A stretch of 64,000 nucleotides of DNA from Flavipsychrobacter sp. (GTDB lineage: Bacteria > Bacteroidota > Bacteroidia > Chitinophagales > Chitinophagaceae), in the NCBI GenBank assembly GCA_025963465.1, contig JAOQAP010000092.1:1-64000 (forward strand), in the 5' to 3' direction. The number at the start of each line of letters is the position of its first letter. Positions within the stretch are counted from its first letter, which is position 1. Below are positions 18,522-24,909 of this stretch, piece after piece. The notes under the pieces were generated by a model. It was not told where the DNA came from, made no database searches, and saw only the letters and a list, made by a program, of their open reading frames with translations. The translations under genes were made by a program, and so were the position numbers.

Positions 18522-19511
18522 TTATATCCACCCGTTGTGATGCAGCAGCTTGGCTATCTGCACCGCATTGGTAGCTGCGCCTTTACGCAGGTTGTCAGCT
18601 ACTATCCAGCAGTTAAGTGTGTTAGGTTGTGAGTAGTCTCTTCTTATCCTGCCTACAAATACTTCGTCCTTACCTTCTGCATCTATCGGCATTGGGTATC
18701 CGTTCATAGCAGGGTTGTCTATTACGACCACACCTGATTGGTTAGACAGCATTTCCTTAATGTCTGACTCATGAAAATCATGCTTCAACTCTATGTTCAC
18801 GCTTTCGCTATGCCCGCCAGTTACCGGTACGCGTACTGTCGTTGCTGTTACACGTATATTGTCGTCTCCCATTATCTTGCAGGTCTCCAGCGACATTTTC
18901 ATTTCCTCTTTTGTATAACCATTGTCCTGGAACACATCAATGTGCGGTATCACGTTCATGTCTATACGGTATGGGTATACGCCATGCCCATTTCCCCCTG
19001 CACGCTCATCCATCATTTCCGCAACGGCTTTTTGGCCAGTGCCTGATACTGATTGGTAAGTGCTTACTACCACGCGTTTGATGCCGTATTTCTTATGTAT
19101 AGGCTGCAGCACCATTACCATCTGTATGGTAGAGCAGTTTGGGTTGGCTATTATATAATCATCCTTTGTAAGTACATGTCCGTTCACCTCGGGTACTACC
19201 AGCTTTATGTTTTCCTTCATGCGCCATGCTGATGAGTTATCTACCACACGGCAGCCCACAGCTGCAAACTTAGGGGCCAGTTCCAGAGATATAGTACCAC
19301 CGGCAGAGAACAATGCCAGGTCAGGCTTCATGCTTATGGCGGTATCTGCAGACACTACGCTGTATTCCTTACCCTTAAACGATACTTTGGTGCCTACAGA
19401 GCGCTCAGACGCTACAGGTATCAGTTCCGTAACAGGAAGGCCGCGCTCTTCCATTATTTTCAACATGGTGCTGCCCACAAGACCTGTGGCGCCTACTAAA
19501 GCTACTTTCAT
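18522..19511 (-). CDS. asd: Aspartate-semialdehyde dehydrogenase
   Basis: 329 residues. N-terminal nucleotide-binding motif VALVGATGLVGSTMLKIM, catalytic cysteine in IIANPNCSTIQM (Cys about 126), and the substrate-binding GGHSESVNIEL near the C-terminal third. It reduces aspartyl phosphate to aspartate semialdehyde with NADPH, the second step toward lysine/diaminopimelate, threonine and methionine. The preceding enzyme, aspartate kinase, is encoded separately at 46498-47763. A minus-strand TATTTTTG promoter element lies 23 bases upstream of the ATG. Confidence 0.96.
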   Translation of the reverse strand: MKVALVGATGLVGSTMLKIMEERGLPVTELIPVASERSVGTKVSFKGKEYSVVSADTAISMKPDLALFSAGGTISLELAPKFAAVGCRVVDNSSAWRMKENIKLVVPEVNGHVLTKDDYIIANPNCSTIQMVMVLQPIHKKYGIKRVVVSTYQSVSGTGQKAVAEMMDERAGGNGHGVYPYRIDMNVIPHIDVFQDNGYTKEEMKMSLETCKIMGDDNIRVTATTVRVPVTGGHSESVNIELKHDFHESDIKEMLSNQSGVVVIDNPAMNGYPMPIDAEGKDEVFVGRIRRDYSQPNTLNCWIVADNLRKGAATNAVQIAKLLHHNGWI

Positions 19512-19533
19512 ATCTGATCAAAAAATTGAATTG

Positions 19534-19541
19534 CAAAAATA
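19534..19541 (-). promoter_or_regulatory. Promoter -7 element of asd
   Basis: On the minus strand TATTTTTG followed by C matches TAnnTTTG, 22 bases before the asd ATG. Confidence 0.55.
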
Positions 19542-19570
19542 CTGTGTATTTTAGGAGTAGAGAAAAACTA

Positions 19571-21124
19571 TTACTGCAATATTATTTTATAACTTTCAAC
19601 AGTTCCGTTATTAATAACCTGCAGGATATACGTGCCGCGTGCGTTTCCGGATATATCTAAAACTGTCTTTTCTTTACTATCGTCAATATTGAATTTTGTT
19701 GTTTGTCCGAACGCATTTAAAACCCGAAATTCGGAATTTTCATGATTTCCGTTCATTTTGATATATATATAGCCCGAGGTTATTGTCGGATATACACTAC
19801 TGGTTTTATTGTTATATTCTGTAGTCTTTATTTCACTTGGTATGCCATTTAATTTAATCGCCCAGCAATCATTAGATCCGTGATTACCGGTTACATCACC
19901 ATTTGTAGAAGTAGTTTCACCAAACAAAACATACCCATTATCTGAGGATTGAATAATTGAATAAGGAATGTCATCACCGCTGCCCCCAAAGGGTTTTTGC
20001 CATATCAAAGTTCCAGCACTATTCAACTTAACGATCCAATAATCAACACTGCCATTATTAAAAGAAACATCGCCATCACTTGATTCTGCCGCACTTAGCA
20101 GGGCGTATCCCCCATCATTTGTTTGTATTATATCTTTTGTGGTTTCACTGTTCGTGCCTCCGAAAGATTTTTGCCAGGTAAGTTTGCCAGATCTGTCAAG
20201 TTTTATAACCCATGAGTCATATCCTCCATGATTAATAGTAACATCGCCATCTATGGAACTTGTTTCTCCAGCAATTATGTACCCGCTATCAGTAGTTTGC
20301 CGAACGGAAAAAGCACCATCATTGTTCGTGCCACCAAGAGATTTCTGCCAACTTATAGTTCCTGTTGCAGTAAGTTTCAATATCCACATATCATAAGTGC
20401 CCGGCTGATGGTTAAAGGAAACATCTCCATTATCGGACAGTGTAGTCCCTGCTACGACAAATCCTCCATCATAGGTATGCTGAATGGCAGATGCGTTGTC
20501 GCTATTTGTGCCGCCATAAGTTTTTGACCAGAGGATTTTTCCTGTGTCGTTTAGTTTTAATATCCAGTAATCATCATTTCCGTGTGAGCCTATTACATCT
20601 CCGTCATTCGAGGTGGTCCACCCTGCTACAATATAGCCGCCATCTAACGTTGTATCAATAGACATTGCGTACTCATTGCCAGAACCACCATAGGTTTTTT
20701 GCCATACAATTGCCCCCGCTTTATCCAGTTTTAGAACCCAGTAATCTCCAACCCCCTGATTTTTATTGACATCTCCGTTGGATGACCATGATCCTCCTGA
20801 AATGATATAACCACCATCGGATGTTTGCTTAATAGAGCTGCCTGATTCTAAAGCAGTGCCTCCATATGTTTTCTGCCAGGTAATAACTCCTGTTGAGTTA
20901 ATTTTGCATACCCAAAGATCTCCCTTACCATGATTGCTTGTGAGGTCGCCATTAAAAGAATATGACTGGCCGACAAATACGTAACCACCGTCGCTTGTAT
21001 TTTGAATAGACGCCCCGGTTTCGAAATCTGTTCCACCATAGGTTTTCTTCCAACTAATGCCCGGAGCCTGGGCCAACGAATTAAAAGCTGATGCGAGAAA
21101 TGATAAAAAAAAGATGTATTTCAT
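19571..21124 (-). CDS. Secreted protein with seven KTYGG...DGGY repeats and T9SS sorting domain
   Basis: 517 residues: signal peptide (MKYIFFLSFLASAFNSLAQA), then seven units of about 60 residues, each starting W-Q-K-T/S-Y/F-GG, then Q-T-x-DGGY-x-x-x-G, then a variable SS-x-DGDV-x-x-N-H-G and ending DYWI-x-KL. These are followed by a T9SS sorting domain in the last 75 residues (SVYPTITSGYIYIKMN ... ARGTYILQVIN). The repeats resemble delta-60/SBBP-type beta-propeller repeats and are predicted to fold as a seven-bladed propeller (inference). Function unknown; probably a surface or secreted protein. Base composition is visibly more A+T rich than in asd beside it. Confidence 0.88.
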   Translation of the reverse strand: MKYIFFLSFLASAFNSLAQAPGISWKKTYGGTDFETGASIQNTSDGGYVFVGQSYSFNGDLTSNHGKGDLWVCKINSTGVITWQKTYGGTALESGSSIKQTSDGGYIISGGSWSSNGDVNKNQGVGDYWVLKLDKAGAIVWQKTYGGSGNEYAMSIDTTLDGGYIVAGWTTSNDGDVIGSHGNDDYWILKLNDTGKILWSKTYGGTNSDNASAIQHTYDGGFVVAGTTLSDNGDVSFNHQPGTYDMWILKLTATGTISWQKSLGGTNNDGAFSVRQTTDSGYIIAGETSSIDGDVTINHGGYDSWVIKLDRSGKLTWQKSFGGTNSETTKDIIQTNDGGYALLSAAESSDGDVSFNNGSVDYWIVKLNSAGTLIWQKPFGGSGDDIPYSIIQSSDNGYVLFGETTSTNGDVTGNHGSNDCWAIKLNGIPSEIKTTEYNNKTSSVYPTITSGYIYIKMNGNHENSEFRVLNAFGQTTKFNIDDSKEKTVLDISGNARGTYILQVINNGTVESYKIILQ

Positions 21125-21200
21125 ATGCTATTTAGACTTGTATGCCTTGGGAGGGCATCAAATTTCTTGCAATACTACATCATTATCAGTAATTGTATTA

Positions 21201-21229
21201 TTTGAGTATCAATAAATCTCCGACATTTG
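21201..21229 (+). promoter_or_regulatory. Promoter of the ABC exporter gene
   Basis: TTTG (21201-21204), 17-base spacer, then GACATTTG (21222-21229), one mismatch to TAnnTTTG, followed by C. It lies just before the ATG at 21235 and so supports that start over the TTG at 21193. Confidence 0.5.
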
Positions 21230-21234
21230 CAGCG

Positions 21235-22977
21235 ATGAAGAACCTGGGGTCGCTGAATAAATATTTTGTTAAGTATAAGTGGCGTTTGTTTTTGGGCTTG
21301 CTGTTTGTTGCTGTGTCCAGCAAATTTGCGGTAATGCCGGGAAATGTCATCAAAACCATCCTCGACCAGGTACAGCAACTCGCATCCACCGAAGCAAAAC
21401 GATCTGAGATCATTGCTGTAGTATTTAAGGGTGGTTTGGCATTGCTGGGGTTGGCGTTGCTGAGGGGCTTGTTCATGTTCATGATGCGGCAGACTATCAT
21501 TGTTATGTCGCGGCACATAGAGTATGACCAGAAGAACGAGATATACAACCACTACCAGCAGCTGAATACCCAATTTTATAAGGCCAATTTTACCGGCGAC
21601 CTCATGAACCGTATATCTGAAGACGTATCCCGTGTGCGTATGTACACAGGGCCATCTATCATGTACTTTACTTCAGTTGTGTTCCTGGCCATCTTTTGTA
21701 TCTGGGATATGTTGAGAGTAAACCTGATGCTTACGCTGTGCGTTGTGGCGCCGTTGCCATTGCTTGCATTTGCTATTTATATGGTGAACAGGGTCATCTT
21801 TAAAAAGAGCGGCAGGATACAGGCGCAGTTGTCTGCATTGACCACTACAGCCCAGGAATCATATTCCGGTGTGCGGGTCATCAAATCATTTGTGCAGGAA
21901 AAGAACATGCTCCGTTTTTTTGAGACCAACTCGGAGGAGTATCGCAAAAGCACTATCAACCTGTCCCTGACGGAGGCTGTATACTTCCCGGCCATGAACT
22001 TATTCATAGGACTGAGTATGCTGTCTACCATACTGATAGGCGGGCATTTTGCTATCAGCGGGCAGATCACCACGGGCAACATTGCCCAGTTCGTTATTTA
22101 TATCAATATCCTCATGTTCCCTATATCAAGCATAGGTATGGTAGCCAGCATGACACAACGTGCGGGTGCGTCGCAAAAGAGAATAGACGAGTTCCTGCAT
22201 ACAACACCGGATATTGTAACCCCGCCAAATGCGAGTGAACAGCCATTGCATGGTGCCGTGTCGTTTGATGATATTACATTCACTTACCCACACACAGGTA
22301 TCACCGCATTGCAGCATTTTTCGCTCGATGTAAAAGCAGGGCAGAAGGTAGCTATCATAGGTAAAACAGGTTCCGGTAAATCTACACTTGTGCAGTTGAT
22401 GCTCAGAATGTATGATACTACAGCCGGGCGTATGTTGCTTGATGGTAAAGACATTAAAGGGTATCACCTGGAACATCTGCGGAAACAGATAGCTTATGCG
22501 CCACAGGAGGCGTACCTGTTCTCAGATACCATTTTCAACAACATTAAATTTGGTAAGGACGATGCCACGGCAGCGGAGGTAAGAGAGGCTGCCCGTATGG
22601 CCGACCTGGACAAGGATATTGTTTCGTTTGCAAAAGGCTATGACACCATGATAGGAGAGCGAGGTGTAATGCTTTCCGGCGGACAAAAGCAACGTATGGT
22701 ACTGTCAAGGGCTATACTGAAAAATAGTAAGGTGCTGATATTGGATGATTGCCTGTCTGCAGTAGATACACAGACAGAAAAGGTAATATTAGCTAACCTG
22801 CAAGGCTTCCTTGAAGACAAAACCACATTCGTTATCACCCATCGTATTTTCACCAGCTGGACATTCGATCAGATAGTCATTCTCGACAACGGTACTGTGG
22901 CTGAGCATGGTACCCATGAGCAGCTGATGGCGCTCAATGGCAGGTATGCCAAGCAATACCGCCACCAGACAAGCTAA
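21235..22977 (+). CDS. ABC exporter half-transporter (type IV fold, degenerate-site type)
   Basis: 580 residues from the ATG at 21235 (a TTG 42 bases upstream is in frame but lies across the promoter). An N-terminal six-helix transmembrane domain (about 1-310) is followed by a nucleotide-binding domain: Walker A GKTGSGKST (about 375), Q-loop APQEAY, signature LSGGQKQR (about 480), Walker B VLILDDCLSAVD (about 500) and H-loop ITHR. The residue after the Walker B Asp is Asp instead of the catalytic Glu, as in the degenerate half of heterodimeric exporters such as BmrC/MdlA-like proteins. No partner gene is adjacent. Substrate unknown. Confidence 0.92.
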   Translation: MKNLGSLNKYFVKYKWRLFLGLLFVAVSSKFAVMPGNVIKTILDQVQQLASTEAKRSEIIAVVFKGGLALLGLALLRGLFMFMMRQTIIVMSRHIEYDQKNEIYNHYQQLNTQFYKANFTGDLMNRISEDVSRVRMYTGPSIMYFTSVVFLAIFCIWDMLRVNLMLTLCVVAPLPLLAFAIYMVNRVIFKKSGRIQAQLSALTTTAQESYSGVRVIKSFVQEKNMLRFFETNSEEYRKSTINLSLTEAVYFPAMNLFIGLSMLSTILIGGHFAISGQITTGNIAQFVIYINILMFPISSIGMVASMTQRAGASQKRIDEFLHTTPDIVTPPNASEQPLHGAVSFDDITFTYPHTGITALQHFSLDVKAGQKVAIIGKTGSGKSTLVQLMLRMYDTTAGRMLLDGKDIKGYHLEHLRKQIAYAPQEAYLFSDTIFNNIKFGKDDATAAEVREAARMADLDKDIVSFAKGYDTMIGERGVMLSGGQKQRMVLSRAILKNSKVLILDDCLSAVDTQTEKVILANLQGFLEDKTTFVITHRIFTSWTFDQIVILDNGTVAEHGTHEQLMALNGRYAKQYRHQTS

Positions 22978-23040
22978 TAATCAGCTATCCTTAACGCTTT
23001 CTCAATTTAATGCCACTTGGGGTTAGTGCATTAAATATAT

Positions 23041-23091
23041 TTTGCCATGTTCCGAAACTAATATAATTTTGATATCAAATTGATATCAAAT
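23041..23091 (+). promoter_or_regulatory. Promoter and twin-palindrome operator of the SPFH/RHH operon
   Basis: TTTG (23041-23044), a 19-base spacer, then TAATTTTG (23064-23071) is an exact match to the Bacteroidota promoter. Directly on and after the -7 element, TGATATCAAAT is repeated head-to-tail (23070-23080 and 23081-23091). Each copy lies in a TTGATATCAA palindrome, with centres 11 bases apart, about one helical turn. This layout is typical of a repressor operator. Confidence 0.65.
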
Positions 23092-23101
23092 AACACACCT
23101 T

Positions 23102-23971
23102 ATGGAAAAGATAGTAAAACCAACGAACGGCTACACAGCCTTATTTTTATCACTGATATTTTTCGTTATCGGCATTTGCAGTTTTGTGTTCATGGGCAAT
23201 AATCAGGAGCCGAAATATCTGATCCCCGGATTTATTGGTATGCTTATCTGTTTCTTCATCTGGAAGGGCCTGATGATCATACAGCCTAACAATGCTGGTA
23301 TTCTCAATCTCTTTGGTAAGTATGTAGGGTCTGTAAAGGACAATGGATTATTCTTTATTAATCCTTTCTATACAACAGCCAAGCTGACGATGCGTGTCCA
23401 GAACCTGGCGATACCTACGCTTAAAGTGAATGACAAGATGGGTAACCCTGTAGAGATAGCTGCTGTAATAGTATGGCAGGTAAAGGATACCTACAAGGCA
23501 CTATATGAAGTAGCAGACTATTATGCATTTGTAAAGATGCAGAGCGAGGCAGCACTACGTACGCTCACGATGGGCTTTGCGTATGATAATATTGAAGATG
23601 AACATGCCGCCGTTACGCTGCGTGAGGGTGGTACCAAAATAAATGAATTGCTGCAACAGGAACTGAATGAGCGCCTGTCAACTGCGGGTATTATTATACA
23701 GGAAGCCCGCATAAGCCACCTGGCATATGCACAGGAAATAGCAGGCGCTATGCTGCAGCGCCAGCAGGCCTCGGCTATTGTTGCGGCTCGTTACAAGATA
23801 GTAGAAGGTGCAGTAGGCATGGTGGAGCTGGCATTGGAAATGCTGAGCAAAAAAGACATAGTGCAGCTGGATGAAGAAAAGAAGGCTGCCATGGTCAGCA
23901 ACCTGATGGTGGTGCTATGCGGAGAAAAAGGCGCGCAGCCGGTATTGAACACAGGATCGTTATATCAATAA
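23102..23971 (+). CDS. SPFH/Band 7 (slipin-like) membrane protein
   Basis: 289 residues. Two N-terminal hydrophobic segments (about 13-32 and 38-57) are followed by the SPFH domain: [65 protein letters not shown], and the ending [25 protein letters not shown] proteins oligomerise on membranes and scaffold membrane microdomains. The gene has a strong promoter with a putative operator and is followed after 10 bases by a small RHH gene, which probably makes a two-gene operon. Confidence 0.9.
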   Translation: MEKIVKPTNGYTALFLSLIFFVIGICSFVFMGNNQEPKYLIPGFIGMLICFFIWKGLMIIQPNNAGILNLFGKYVGSVKDNGLFFINPFYTTAKLTMRVQNLAIPTLKVNDKMGNPVEIAAVIVWQVKDTYKALYEVADYYAFVKMQSEAALRTLTMGFAYDNIEDEHAAVTLREGGTKINELLQQELNERLSTAGIIIQEARISHLAYAQEIAGAMLQRQQASAIVAARYKIVEGAVGMVELALEMLSKKDIVQLDEEKKAAMVSNLMVVLCGEKGAQPVLNTGSLYQ

Positions 23972-23981
23972 GCAATAGCAG

Positions 23982-24161
23982 GTGGCAGGAAAAAAAACAT
24001 TTGTATTAAGGCTGGACGAGGACGTGTATAAAGCCCTTGAGAAATGGGCTGCGGACGAGTTTCGTAGCGTGAATGGCCAGATAGAATGGATCATTGATAC
24101 CTCTATGAAAAAGGCTGGCCGCACAAAAGCAGCCGATAAGAAAAAGGAGAAGCCGGAATAA
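23982..24161 (+). CDS. Arc-like ribbon-helix-helix DNA-binding protein (59 aa)
   Basis: 59 residues, starting at GTG 23982. This is the only possible start in the frame because TAG lies two codons upstream. It begins VAGKKTFVLRLDEDVYKALE, the pattern of a ribbon-helix-helix protein: a DNA-contacting strand (TFVLRL), helix one (EDVYKALEKWAADEF), then SVNGQIEWIIDTSMKKAG as helix two. The C-terminus is Lys-rich. It lies 10 bases after the SPFH stop and its stop codon is part of the operon terminator. An obvious hypothesis is that it binds the twin palindromes at 23070-23091 and represses its own operon; the sequence does not prove this. Confidence 0.8.
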   Translation: MAGKKTFVLRLDEDVYKALEKWAADEFRSVNGQIEWIIDTSMKKAGRTKAADKKKEKPE

Positions 24162-24180
24162 TTCCGGCTTCTCCTTTTAA
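24142..24180 (+). terminator. Terminator overlapping the end of the RHH gene
   Basis: 18-bp arms (24142-24159 and 24161-24178) around one central base, with AAAA on the 5' side and TTTT on the 3' side of the GC-rich stem. The TAA stop codon of the RHH gene sits at the centre. The A/T-flanked symmetry lets it work on both strands. Confidence 0.8.
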
Positions 24181-24192
24181 AATATCGCGTTC

Positions 24193-24225
24193 AGATTTGA
24201 CAACTTTTCAAAAGTTGTCAAATCT
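24193..24225. repeat. Dispersed 33-bp palindrome, copy 1
   Basis: AGATTTGACAACTTTT, a central C, then the exact complement. The same 33 bases recur at 53780-53812. It lies between the RHH terminator and the convergent response-regulator gene, 5 bases from that gene's stop codon, so it could also act as a terminator. Confidence 0.85.
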
Positions 24226-24230
24226 ATGTG

Positions 24231-24863
24231 TTATATAAATTTATTGTCCTTCGCTGCTTTTATTGCGTCAGCTTTAGAGTGTACATTCAGTTTGTGGTAA
24301 ATGTTCTTGATGTGCGATTTTACAGTCTCGAGGTCTATGTATAGCTCTTCCGCTATGCGCTTGCGGCTTTTGCCGGTCGCTATCTGTTCCAGTATTTCTG
24401 TTTCCCTGCGGGTAAGTGGGGTAGATTCATTCCTTTTGAAAGATGAAATGACCATACGGGCTATGTGAGCGCTCATAGGGCCGCCACCATCCATTACTTC
24501 GTGTATAGCAGCAACTATTTTTTCGGGTGGAGTATTCTTGGTCAGGTAGCCCGCGGCGCCATTACCCAGCGCTCTGAATATGAGCATCTCCTGTTCGTAA
24601 ACAGTCAGTATCAGTATATGCGTTTCAGGCAGTAGCTTTTTTAGTTTTGGCAATGCCTCTATACCGGATATGCCCGGGAGCTCTACGTCCAGCAGCAGAA
24701 CATCCGGATCATCGTGTGCTATCTTTTTCAGCGCTTCTTCGCAGGATGGGTAGGTGCCTGCTATCTTATACCCCGGAGTATTGCCGATCAGGAAAGCATA
24801 GCCCTCCCGTATGGTCTCGTCGTCTTCTATTATTGCTACACGTATATCCAGGTCACGTTTCAT
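24231..24863 (-). CDS. NarL/LuxR-family response regulator
   Basis: 210 residues. Receiver domain 8-125 with acidic pocket EDD (13-15), phosphoacceptor Asp59 (VLLLDVELPG), and Lys in YLTKNTPPEKI. The LuxR-type HTH is at about 148-208 (LTRRETEILEQIATGKSRKR, ELYIDLETVKSHIKNIYHKL). It is the cognate-looking partner of the histidine kinase gene 46 bases upstream in the same direction. A plausible target is the divergent receptor gene beyond the kinase (inference). Confidence 0.94.
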   Translation of the reverse strand: MKRDLDIRVAIIEDDETIREGYAFLIGNTPGYKIAGTYPSCEEALKKIAHDDPDVLLLDVELPGISGIEALPKLKKLLPETHILILTVYEQEMLIFRALGNGAAGYLTKNTPPEKIVAAIHEVMDGGGPMSAHIARMVISSFKRNESTPLTRRETEILEQIATGKSRKRIAEELYIDLETVKSHIKNIYHKLNVHSKADAIKAAKDNKFI

Positions 24864-24909
24864 GCTCTTGATGTTTACGTAAAGTTCCTGAATATTTCTT
24901 AACGGAACA

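Noticed and set aside
21193-21234. N-terminal extension of the ABC exporter from a TTG start
   Set aside because: The extension spans the promoter -7 element, and the ATG at 21235 starts the usual exporter N-terminus.
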